A stretch of 38,407 nt of DNA, from contig JALGTR010000007.1 of assembly GCA_029821265.1 (NCBI GenBank), forward strand, positions 1-38,407. The letters are read 5' to 3'. Positions 1 to 8,236 of this stretch are shown one piece after another (the stretch's first letter is position 1; every line of letters starts with the position of its first letter). A program made the translations under genes and the position numbers. This DNA comes from Candidatus Zipacnadia bacterium. Its GTDB lineage: Bacteria > Armatimonadota > Zipacnadia > Zipacnadales > UBA5352. A model generated the notes under the pieces. That model worked only from the letters and a program-made list of their open reading frames with translations. It had not been told where the DNA came from and made no database searches.

Positions 1-106
1 GACCGGCATCATTCCTGTCTGAGCTCTGACAACACTGCCTGCAGCAACGACTGTGGCCGCGAAACTACTGCTCTTCGGCCGCGTGTCGCGATGGAGGAGG
101 AAGCCG

Positions 107-1174
107 ATGCCTGCCGAGATGTCACCCCGTGAGCGTGTGCGCACCGCCATGCGCCGTGAAGTCCCCGATCGCGTCCCGAAGGAAGCTGGCTTCACGCCGG
201 CAATACAGGAGCTGTTCAGGGAGCGGACGGGGAGCGAGAACCCGGCGGAGTACTTCGGCATGGAGCGCAGGACAGTCGGCTTCCGCGCCTGGGAGGAGTC
301 GCGCGACTTCACGCCGTGGTATCCCGAGGGTGTTCCGGAGGGAACGGTCTTCAACGACTACGGCTCCGGGCGGGTTCCGAGCGATTTCTACCACTTCACC
401 TCGCGCATATACCCGCTGGAGCGCGCGACGACGATCGAGGAACTCGAGGAGTATCCGTGGCCGGACTACACCCCGGAGCATCGCCACGAGCATCTCGAAG
501 ACGCCGTCGCCGAGCTGCATGCCGAGGAGTGGTTTGTGGCTGGCGGCGTGGGGCACATCTGGGAGATGGCGTGGCAGCTCACGCGGATGGAGAAGCTGAT
601 GGAGGACATGACGCTGAACCCGGAGTTCGCAGCCTACATCTTCGACCGCATCTGCGAGGACCGGGCTTTTCAGGCGCGACGCTACGCTGAGGCCGGAGCG
701 GACATGATCGCGTGCGGCGATGACATTGGAATGCAGGACCGGCTGATGATGAGCCCGAAGATGTGGCGTGAGTGGCTCAAGCCGCGGTGGCGCAAGGTCA
801 TCAAGGCGGCGAAGGACGCAAACCCGGACTGTCTGGCGTGGTATCACTCGGACGGCGATATCCGCGAGGTGATCCCGGACCTGATTGAGATCGGGTTCGA
901 CATCCTGAACCCCATTCAGCCCGAATGCATGGACCCGGCGGCGCTCAAGCGCCAGTATGGGGACCAGATCGCGTTCTGGGGCTGTATCGGCACACAGACG
1001 ACCATGCCCTTCGGCACGCCGGAGGATGTGCGCGAGAGCGTGAGGTGGACGATCGAGCATGTGGGAGCGGGCGGCGGGTTGCTGGTGGCGCCAACGCACG
1101 TGCTGGAGCCGGACGTGCCGTGGGAGAGTATCGTGGCGATGTTCGAGGCGGTGGACGAATATGGGGCGTACTGA
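107..1174 (+). CDS. Uroporphyrinogen decarboxylase (URO-D)-family protein, probably a methyltransferase-like paralog
   Basis: Translated ORF with URO-D/MtaA-like motifs (AGADMIACGDDIGMQDRLMMSPKMWREWLKPRWRKVI; CIGTQTTMPFGTPEDV). ATG at 107 preferred over the GTG at 53. Confidence 0.8.
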   Translation: MPAEMSPRERVRTAMRREVPDRVPKEAGFTPAIQELFRERTGSENPAEYFGMERRTVGFRAWEESRDFTPWYPEGVPEGTVFNDYGSGRVPSDFYHFTSRIYPLERATTIEELEEYPWPDYTPEHRHEHLEDAVAELHAEEWFVAGGVGHIWEMAWQLTRMEKLMEDMTLNPEFAAYIFDRICEDRAFQARRYAEAGADMIACGDDIGMQDRLMMSPKMWREWLKPRWRKVIKAAKDANPDCLAWYHSDGDIREVIPDLIEIGFDILNPIQPECMDPAALKRQYGDQIAFWGCIGTQTTMPFGTPEDVRESVRWTIEHVGAGGGLLVAPTHVLEPDVPWESIVAMFEAVDEYGAY

Positions 1175-2183
1175 GCGACTTCTGCTGTTTGGCGCACTTC
1201 TCACGGTGCTGATGCTGGCGGGGGGCTGCGTCTTCATCGACGCGCGTTTTACCCTGCAGCCGGACGGCACGAAGTTGGCGCAGCTCGAGACCGGCGTGCT
1301 GCGCACAATGGTCGAGCAGGGCGAGGGCGATTTCTCGTCCAACGTCAGCGAAGGGCTGAACATGGAGCTGTGGCAGGAGGGCGAGGAGTTCGACCGTGGC
1401 CAGTGGCGCGTATGGACGCTGACCGGCCAGGCGGCTCCCGGCCAGGATCTGTTCACGGAGGATGCCGAGGCGGCGCCGGAGTTCACGATAGTGCGGCGCC
1501 TGCTGACCACCGACTATGAGTTTGGGATGCGCCTCCCCGAGGGCAGCATGCAGATGGAGAAAAGCCCTGCTCAGATGCCGCCTCAGGAGGGCGACGCCGA
1601 GGTTGAGGTCGAGGGCATGGAGCAGATGGGAGCGGCCATGGCCGAGATGATGGCGATGATGATGCAGAGCGGCGAGGCCGGGGTCCGCTTCTCGGTGACG
1701 TTGCCGGGCGAAATCATCGACGCGAATGGTCAGCGAATCGGGCCGGACGCCGTACGATGGGCGATCGACCCGACCGGCGCTGAGCCGCCGGAGGCCCTTT
1801 CGGCGCGCTCGCGGCTGATCAACTGGCCGAACCTGGGCCGGCTGGCCGGCGAGATCGTGGAGATGGGCCGCTGGGACGTCGTGCCGGCGCTGATCGCAGC
1901 GACTCGGCGCGGACTGGTGCCCGACCCCGTGAGCGATGCGCCGATGGAGGCTGAGCTGGACGCCGAACTGTACGCGCAGATCGCGGAGATCGTGGGGCGC
2001 CTGGACGGCGCGGTCGGCGAGGCGATCACCGACGACGTGGTCACGCAGCTCGGCCTCAATGACGCGGACGTGGACCCGAGCTTCGTGGCGAACGTGCTGG
2101 AGCAGGTTCGGCAGGACGACTTCGCGTCCCAGATTGACGAAAACGTGACGAAAGACGTCCTCGAGCGCCTCCGGGGCGAATAG
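1161..2183 (+). CDS. Predicted lipoprotein (LppM/DUF3153-like?) with Met-rich insert
   Basis: ATG at 1161 overlaps the upstream stop; signal peptide plus lipobox LLLFGALLTVLMLAGGC. Family assignment tentative. Confidence 0.7.
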   Translation: MGRTERLLLFGALLTVLMLAGGCVFIDARFTLQPDGTKLAQLETGVLRTMVEQGEGDFSSNVSEGLNMELWQEGEEFDRGQWRVWTLTGQAAPGQDLFTEDAEAAPEFTIVRRLLTTDYEFGMRLPEGSMQMEKSPAQMPPQEGDAEVEVEGMEQMGAAMAEMMAMMMQSGEAGVRFSVTLPGEIIDANGQRIGPDAVRWAIDPTGAEPPEALSARSRLINWPNLGRLAGEIVEMGRWDVVPALIAATRRGLVPDPVSDAPMEAELDAELYAQIAEIVGRLDGAVGEAITDDVVTQLGLNDADVDPSFVANVLEQVRQDDFASQIDENVTKDVLERLRGE

Positions 2184-2277
2184 GCGGGCCTCTGGAGAAC
2201 CTTTCGGGTCTGTCGAACGACTGTACAGGTGGGGATCAGCGCGACGACGGTGTGGCTCGTCGTCAGAGGAGAGAGAG

Positions 2278-2592
2278 ATGCGGCAACCACCAGGAATGGG
2301 CTTTAGTCCGGGCAATATGAACACATTCCGGATGCTGGTCCATGCCCCGAACTTCCTGAAGCTGTATGTCAGGCTGTTCCAGGACAAGCGCGTGAGCTGG
2401 TTCCCCAAGGCGGTGCTGGTCCTGGGGCTGCTCTACGCGATTATTCCGACGGACCTGATGCCTGATCTGATTCCGCTTGCGGGCTGGATCGATGACACCG
2501 CGGTGGGCATCGGAGCGCTGTGGGCGTTCATCAAGCTCTGCCCGCAGCGAATTGTGGCCGAGCACGTCGAGATCATCGACCAGGGGGGCTGA
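2278..2592 (+). CDS. YkvA/DUF1232 family small membrane protein
   Basis: KAVLVLGLLYAIIPTDLMPDLIPLAGWIDDTAVG is the DUF1232 signature; SD agaggagagag upstream. Confidence 0.8.
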   Translation: MRQPPGMGFSPGNMNTFRMLVHAPNFLKLYVRLFQDKRVSWFPKAVLVLGLLYAIIPTDLMPDLIPLAGWIDDTAVGIGALWAFIKLCPQRIVAEHVEIIDQGG

Positions 2593-2594
2593 GA

Positions 2595-3122
2595 TTGGCT
2601 GCGATCCGGGCCAGCGAGAATCCGCGACCCGTTGAGCCACGGCTGAGGCGCTTCAATGTGCGCAGTGACCTTGACGCGGTCATGCAGTTCCAGTATGAGG
2701 TCTACGAGACGAACTTCCCGGGCTTTCGGGTCGATCGGCACTTCCAGGATGACTATCGATGGGATCTGCGGCGGGCTGCGCGGGACTCGCGTGAGGTGAT
2801 GTACGTCCTCGAGGAGGGCGGACATCTGTGCGGCTTCATCTGTGGCGCGCTGATGACGACGCTTGTGGAGAGCAGCGTTGGGTATATTAAGAATGTGTAT
2901 GTCGCCCCACACCTGCGGGGAAGCGGGCAGGCGGAGCGGCTGATGCAGGCGTGTGAGCAGTGGCTCTCGGACCAGGGCGTGAGCAAGATTATGCTCGATG
3001 CGAGCGTGATCAACGAGCGCGCCGTCGGGTTCTACCGCAAGATCGGCTATACGGTCGAGCGAGTGCGGATGGTGAAGCGGCCCTGCAACAGGGCGGGAGT
3101 GAGTGATGAGTCAGACGGCTGA
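2595..3122 (+). CDS. GNAT-family N-acetyltransferase
   Basis: VAPHLRGSGQAERLMQACEQWL...VINERAVGFYRKIGY; probable TTG start at 2595. Confidence 0.8.
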   Translation: MAAIRASENPRPVEPRLRRFNVRSDLDAVMQFQYEVYETNFPGFRVDRHFQDDYRWDLRRAARDSREVMYVLEEGGHLCGFICGALMTTLVESSVGYIKNVYVAPHLRGSGQAERLMQACEQWLSDQGVSKIMLDASVINERAVGFYRKIGYTVERVRMVKRPCNRAGVSDESDG

Positions 3123-4245
3123 CGCCGCAAGCGAGGTCCGTGCGGACTTGCGCGGAATCGATCATCTGATCAGGGACGGCAACCTCGCGTCCGCTCAGAA
3201 GGCGTGCAAGGATCTTCTCCAGCGGTATCCCACCAGTGCCGCGGCGCATGAGAAGATGGGCGACATCATGTACCGTCGGGAGCTGTGGGAGGACGCCGAG
3301 GAGTGGTATGAGCTCGCCCAGCAGCTTGCCGACAGCCCCGAGCTGCGCGAGAAGATCGAGGACACGCGCCAGCGCGCGATCGAAGCGCGCACCGGCCCTG
3401 AGCCGGATCTGCTCGGTGAGACCGGATCGCCGCGCCGGCGGCTCATCTGGCTGATCGCAGGCGCGGTGGCGATGATCATCGTCGTGGTTTTGCTGATAGC
3501 CGGGCTGTCCGGCGACCAGGAGGAGCAGCCGATTGAGCGGCCGGGCATCGCTGCCGCCGACGAGGACGCGGGGCCGAGCCGCGGCCCGAGGCTCACCGCG
3601 CCCAGCACGGTCAGGGGCACGAGCAGGACCCCGGCGCCGACAACCCGTGGCGCGCGCAGTATCCCGCAGGCCCGGGAGAACCCTTCCCAACACTGGGCGG
3701 CGCAGCCGGCAGCTCCGCGCCGCGCACCGAGACGGCCGATCTCGCGCGAAGCCCGTGAGGACCTGCCTGAACCGCTCACCGACCACGATCGGCTGGTGAT
3801 CGACACTGTCAGCTCGCTGACATGGGGCGACAACAGGCCGATGACCGGCCGGGTCAGCGCGATGATCGACCCATACGCGGGGTACGGGATCATCCGTGTT
3901 TCGGTGCCGACGTCACTGCCGACCGATCGTCTGGTTGAGCGCGTGGTGAAGCAGGCCTACCGGGTAGCCATGGCCGCGTTCCGCGCCGACGAGGCCCTCA
4001 ACAGTATGACGGTTCAGATGGTCACCACTGCCGCGAACGGCGAGCGGGTGATCGCATTCCGCGGGAACACCAATCGCATCGCAATGCGACGCCTCGGGGA
4101 CCAGGACCCGAGCCTCAAGCAGATCTGGAACAACTTCTTCGCCAACGCGTGGTGGAATCCGCAGGCCCCCGGCGAGGTCCCGGAGGAACTCGCCCGCGAG
4201 ATGCAGCAGAGCGGAGTCAGCGGCAGTCGCGGCGGGCAGCGGTAG
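3106..4245 (+). CDS. TPR-like N-terminal domain, single TM helix, Pro/Arg-rich linker and extracytoplasmic domain; unknown function
   Basis: TPR-like helices in aa ~15-85, then RRRLIWLIAGAVAMIIVVVLLIAGL TM segment. Confidence 0.7.
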   Translation: MSQTADAASEVRADLRGIDHLIRDGNLASAQKACKDLLQRYPTSAAAHEKMGDIMYRRELWEDAEEWYELAQQLADSPELREKIEDTRQRAIEARTGPEPDLLGETGSPRRRLIWLIAGAVAMIIVVVLLIAGLSGDQEEQPIERPGIAAADEDAGPSRGPRLTAPSTVRGTSRTPAPTTRGARSIPQARENPSQHWAAQPAAPRRAPRRPISREAREDLPEPLTDHDRLVIDTVSSLTWGDNRPMTGRVSAMIDPYAGYGIIRVSVPTSLPTDRLVERVVKQAYRVAMAAFRADEALNSMTVQMVTTAANGERVIAFRGNTNRIAMRRLGDQDPSLKQIWNNFFANAWWNPQAPGEVPEELAREMQQSGVSGSRGGQR

Positions 4246-4277
4246 CCGGTGGAGGCAGTGAGACTCGCGCAAAGCAT

Positions 4278-4304
4278 TCGGCGCCGGGATCATCCCGGCG
4301 CCGA
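4278..4304. terminator. 12-bp GC-rich hairpin between convergent genes
   Basis: tcggcgccggga-tca-tcccggcgccga, between stops at 4245 (+) and 4329 (-). Confidence 0.6.
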
Positions 4305-4328
4305 CGTGATTCGGGCGGCCGCGCACCG

Positions 4329-5195
4329 CTACAGTGGCCTCGGAGCGGGTTCGTGCGACGGTTCAGGCGGCTCCTGCGCGAGACAGTCGCGCAGCAGGTC
4401 GTGGTTCTTCTTCATGCCGATCTCCGGATCCTGGAACTGCTCGGGGCGCCAGAACTTCTCGTACTCGTCGGAGATGTAGCCGTCGTAGCCCTTGGCGCGG
4501 AGGCGATTGACGATCCAGCACCAGTCCATCTCCCCGTCCTCAAGCAGTGTCGCGTGCGCGTTCCCGTCGGCGTCGTAGCGCACGTTCTTGGCATGCACGT
4601 GGATGATCCACGGCGAGAGCATGTCGATGGCCTCATCGATAGACTCCTCGCCCCGGACCTCAACCCAGTAGACATCGTAGAGCACCCCAACCTCCTCCAT
4701 GTCCACCGCGCCGATGAAGTCGAGCGTCTCCTGCGCACTCCACGCGAGCTGTCCGCGATGCGTCTCGACCGCGAGGCGCACGCCGTTGTGCCGCGCGATG
4801 AGCGCCGCCTCCTTGACGCCGGAGACCGTGCGGGCGAACACCTCCTCGCGCTCGTGACCCTCCTGCGGCCAGAGGCCGGAGATGCAGCGCACGACGGGGC
4901 AGTCAAGCTCACGCGCGATACCGCATGCAAGCCGGTAGCCGTCGAGCGAGGCGGCCTTCGTGGCTTCGGTCATGAAATCGCGGTAGTAGGGCGTGAGGCA
5001 GGCGAACTCGACGCCCTCGGAGTCGGCGTGCTCCTTGATGCGGCGGACCTCATCGGGCTCGAGCGCCTCAAGGTGCATCTGCCCGTTCTCGGCGCAGCGG
5101 ACCTCGATGCCGTCGTACCCGATCCTGGCGCAAAAGGAGATCGCCTCGTAGATGTCCATATCCGGCATTCCCATGGTATGGCCAGCCAGCTTCAT
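4329..5195 (-). CDS. Sugar phosphate isomerase/epimerase (xylose isomerase-like TIM barrel)
   Basis: MKLAGHTMGMPDMDIYEAISFCARIGYDGIEV..., HVHAKN, YDGYISDEYE motifs; ATG at 5195. Confidence 0.8.
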   Translation of the reverse strand: MKLAGHTMGMPDMDIYEAISFCARIGYDGIEVRCAENGQMHLEALEPDEVRRIKEHADSEGVEFACLTPYYRDFMTEATKAASLDGYRLACGIARELDCPVVRCISGLWPQEGHEREEVFARTVSGVKEAALIARHNGVRLAVETHRGQLAWSAQETLDFIGAVDMEEVGVLYDVYWVEVRGEESIDEAIDMLSPWIIHVHAKNVRYDADGNAHATLLEDGEMDWCWIVNRLRAKGYDGYISDEYEKFWRPEQFQDPEIGMKKNHDLLRDCLAQEPPEPSHEPAPRPL

Positions 5196-5365
5196 GCTCA
5201 GGTCCCCTTCATCGGGATTGTCATCAGGCGTGCGGTTGAAAAGTTTCCCTGCGGGGAGGGAAATGTCCTTGCGGATGGGAAGGGGCGTGCGACGGCGGGC
5301 GGCCGGGGAGGCTGCCGGCAGCCTGTCTAAGAACACATACGGATCGAGTTCGAGGAGGCGACGCT

Positions 5366-6148
5366 TTGAACAAGGCGATGACGCTGGGCTCGATGCCCGC
5401 GGAGCTGTCGATGAAGGAGAAGTTTGCCCTGGCGGCCGAGGCCGGTCTGGACGGCCTGGAGCTGACCGGGGTTGATACGCAGGCAATGGCCGAGGATGCG
5501 CGCGCGGCGGCCGATGCGGCAGGGATAGAGATTGCGTCGATCATGGCCACCACGCACTGGAAGCTCCCGCTTTCGAGCACAGATGAGGCGGTTCGCGTCG
5601 AGGGCGTCAGGGGCGTTGAGCAGTCGCTGCAGGTCGCGAAGTGGGCGGGCAATGACGTAGTCCTCGTTGTTCCCGGCGTCGTGGACGAGGAGACGCAGTA
5701 TCATGCCGCCTGTGACCTCGCGGCCAAGAGCATCCGGGAGCTGATCCCGGTGGCCGAGGACCTTGGCGTGACGATGGCCCTCGAGAACGTGTGGAACAAG
5801 TTCCTGCTCAGCCCGATAGAGATGCGCGACTTCATCGATCAATTTGAGAGCGAGAATGTGAAGGCGTACTTCGACGTCGGTAACATCCTGCTCTACGGCT
5901 ATCCGGTGCACTGGATCGAGATACTGGCCGAGCGCATCGTGCGTGTGCACGTGAAGGACTTCAATGTGGACACGAAGCAGTTCGTGGCGCTGCTGACCGG
6001 CAGCGTGGACTACCCGCGAGTGGTGAACGCGCTGCGGGGCGTGGGCTACGACGGCTGGCTGACGGCGGAGCTCTCGCGTTACTCGCAGTACCCCGAGCAG
6101 TTCGTCTACGACACCGCAGCGCACCTTCAGTGCATCATCGACAGCTGA
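5366..6148 (+). CDS. Sugar phosphate isomerase/epimerase
   Basis: MALENVWNKFLLSP, ENVKAYFDVGNILLYG, RIVRVHVKDFN, YDGWLTAEL; TTG start with gaggagg SD. Confidence 0.85.
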   Translation: MNKAMTLGSMPAELSMKEKFALAAEAGLDGLELTGVDTQAMAEDARAAADAAGIEIASIMATTHWKLPLSSTDEAVRVEGVRGVEQSLQVAKWAGNDVVLVVPGVVDEETQYHAACDLAAKSIRELIPVAEDLGVTMALENVWNKFLLSPIEMRDFIDQFESENVKAYFDVGNILLYGYPVHWIEILAERIVRVHVKDFNVDTKQFVALLTGSVDYPRVVNALRGVGYDGWLTAELSRYSQYPEQFVYDTAAHLQCIIDS

Positions 6149-6173
6149 GGCCGTGAGGGAGCGGCTGGAGCCT

Positions 6174-6204
6174 GCGCGGCGCGCCTTCTGCGGGCGCGCC
6201 GCGC
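6174..6204 (+). terminator. Strong 12-bp GC hairpin downstream of the 5366-6148 gene
   Basis: gcgcggcgcgcc-ttctgcg-ggcgcgccgcgc, perfect stem, then gctgtttgg. Confidence 0.6.
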
Positions 6205-6272
6205 GCTGTTTGGGGCCCCGCCGACTGTCTCTAACGGTCGGCTCCAGAGGGGCGCAGGGGGCCGTGGGCGGC

Positions 6273-6301
6273 TTGTCAGTGGCTGCCATTGGTGTTATAC
6301 T
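6273..6301 (+). promoter_or_regulatory. Sigma70-type promoter for the 6404 gene/operon
   Basis: TTGTCA-N17-TATACT (6273-6278, 6296-6301). Confidence 0.6.
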
Positions 6302-6403
6302 GCCGACAACGCCGGACAGCGGTATGAGCGGGCCGGCCCTGGTGGTATGTACCGCCCGTGTGGGCCGTGTCGCCGCCTCCGACGTCGAAGCGGGAGGGTT
6401 TCG

Positions 6404-7177
6404 ATGACAGCCGAGGCCTATCACACGTTCTCCCTGACGGTCGCCGAAGGTAAGCGGCTTGTCGCAAAGGGTGTTGCGGCGATGCCCTGCGTGACGCGGG
6501 CCATGGAGCAGGGCACGATCGTGGTCACGCGCAGCACGACCTCGGGCTATGTCCTCGAGGAGCTGCTGGGCGAGGAGATCGATCGGGCGAGGTTCGTGAC
6601 CGGTAAGACAATACCCAGCGCGCACCCCGAGCGTGGCAAGATGCTCAGCGCCGAGATACCGGAGGCCGTACTGCGCGGGGGCAAGCTCGTCGAGGACTAT
6701 GACCCGGACGCGCTGCTGGGCGAGCTCTCGGCTGGCGATGTCATCGTCAAGTCGCCCAACGCGCTGGACTATCAGCGTGGCGTGGTGGGGTATCTGATCG
6801 GCGCGACCAGCGGCGGGACGGTCGATCGCTACCTTGGGCACTGCCATGGCAAGCACATGCATTTCGTGGCCCCGTGCGGGCTCGAGAAGCAGGTTGCGGG
6901 CGACCTGATCGAGGCATCGCGGAGACTGACCGAGGGCGGCGAGAAGCTGCGCGGCCCAAGTCTGTGGGTGACGCCGGCGGAGATCTGCACTGAGCTTGAG
7001 GCGATCGCGCTGCTGACGGGCGCGGAGGCGATGCAGATCGCGGCGGGCGGTGTGCTTGGCGCCGAAGGGGCGGCGTGGATCACGGCAATCGGCACTGCCG
7101 AGCAGATTGAGGCGGTCAGGACGCTGATCGAGGATGTGCAGGGCGAGCCGGAGCTGCTGGATTACATCGGGGGCTGA
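6404..7177 (+). CDS. Uncharacterised protein, no family recognised
   Basis: Long ORF with coherent sequence (VVTRSTTSGYVLEELLG..., GDVIVKSPNALDYQRGVVGYLIG); probable ATG at 6404; dedicated promoter upstream. Confidence 0.75.
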   Translation: MTAEAYHTFSLTVAEGKRLVAKGVAAMPCVTRAMEQGTIVVTRSTTSGYVLEELLGEEIDRARFVTGKTIPSAHPERGKMLSAEIPEAVLRGGKLVEDYDPDALLGELSAGDVIVKSPNALDYQRGVVGYLIGATSGGTVDRYLGHCHGKHMHFVAPCGLEKQVAGDLIEASRRLTEGGEKLRGPSLWVTPAEICTELEAIALLTGAEAMQIAAGGVLGAEGAAWITAIGTAEQIEAVRTLIEDVQGEPELLDYIGG

Positions 7178-7204
7178 GGAGACCGGTGCGGAGGAGTGAC
7201 GGGG

Positions 7205-8236
7205 ATGGCGCATGAGCAGACCGGGGGCGGGCAGGTCGTGCCTCATGATGCGGCGTGGTGGGAGAAGGACGAGGAGCGCGTGCACTGTCTGTTGTGCCCA
7301 CAGGACTGTCACATCGCGCCAGGACGGGCCGGGATCTGTCGCGTGCGCGAGAACGTTGATGGTGAGCTGAAGACGATCAACTACGCGCAGGTGACCTCGG
7401 CGGGCATGGATCCGATCGAGAAGAAGCCGCTGTACCACTTCTATCCTGGCTCTCAGATCCTGTCGCTGGGCACGTTCGGGTGCAATCTTAGCTGCGCGTT
7501 CTGCCAGAACTACACGATCTCGCAGGGGCAGCCGCCAGTGCAGACGTTGACGCCCGGGGAGGCGGTAAACGCGGCGCTTCGTCAGCGTGACCGCGGGAAC
7601 ATCGGGATCGCGTACACATACAGCGAGCCGATCGTCTGGTATGAGTACGTGCGCGACACGGCCCGGCTGGCTCAGCAGGAGGGCCTCAAGAACGTGCTCG
7701 TGACCAACGGGCTGATCCGCGAGGACCCGCTGGAGGAGCTGCTGCCGCTGATAGACGCGATGAACGTTGACATCAAGGCTATGGACGACGGTTTCTACCG
7801 TAAACTGTGCGGCATCTCCTCTGGCGAGGCCGCGCGGCGGACGGTGGAGATCGCGTTCGGTCGATGCTCCGTGGAGATCACGAACCTGCTTGTAACCGAT
7901 GACAACGACAGCGAGGAAGCGGTGCGCTCGCTGGTGGACTGGGCCGCAAGCGTGTCGCCGGATCTTCCGCTACACCTCTCGGCCTACCGGCCGGCGTATA
8001 AGCATAAGGCTCCGCCGACGCCGATCGCTCGGATACAGAGGGCGGCGGAGATCGCGCGCGAGAAACTGAACTTCGTCTACGTGGGCAACGTGATGGTCGA
8101 GGGAGGCGGCGACACGGTATGTCCCGACTGCCGTGATATCGTCGTTCGGCGGGCCGGATACTTCACCACGAGCAGACTGACCGACGAGGGAACCTGTCCG
8201 CAATGCGGGAGAAGCATTATTAATGTCGCCATCTGA
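7205..8236 (+). CDS. amrS: AmmeMemoRadiSam-system-type radical SAM enzyme
   Basis: CLLCPQDCHIAPGRAGICRVREN, GCNLSCAFCQNY (CxxxCxxC), C-terminal CPDC...CPQCG zinc-ribbon-like pairs. Alternative GTG start at 7196. Confidence 0.85.
   Translation: MAHEQTGGGQVVPHDAAWWEKDEERVHCLLCPQDCHIAPGRAGICRVRENVDGELKTINYAQVTSAGMDPIEKKPLYHFYPGSQILSLGTFGCNLSCAFCQNYTISQGQPPVQTLTPGEAVNAALRQRDRGNIGIAYTYSEPIVWYEYVRDTARLAQQEGLKNVLVTNGLIREDPLEELLPLIDAMNVDIKAMDDGFYRKLCGISSGEAARRTVEIAFGRCSVEITNLLVTDDNDSEEAVRSLVDWAASVSPDLPLHLSAYRPAYKHKAPPTPIARIQRAAEIAREKLNFVYVGNVMVEGGGDTVCPDCRDIVVRRAGYFTTSRLTDEGTCPQCGRSIINVAI

Noticed and set aside
945-2408. 487-aa minus-strand ORF
   Set aside because: Antisense of the URO-D and lipoprotein genes; no recognisable domain.
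4329-6148. Divergent isomerase pair as a possible novel catabolic system
   Set aside because: Both are ordinary xylose-isomerase-like TIM barrels that are abundant and scattered in such genomes; no transporter or regulator adjacent.
5327-7438. 703-aa minus-strand ORF
   Set aside because: Overlaps well-supported + strand genes; R/H/A/L-rich composition typical of antisense shadow ORFs in GC-rich DNA.
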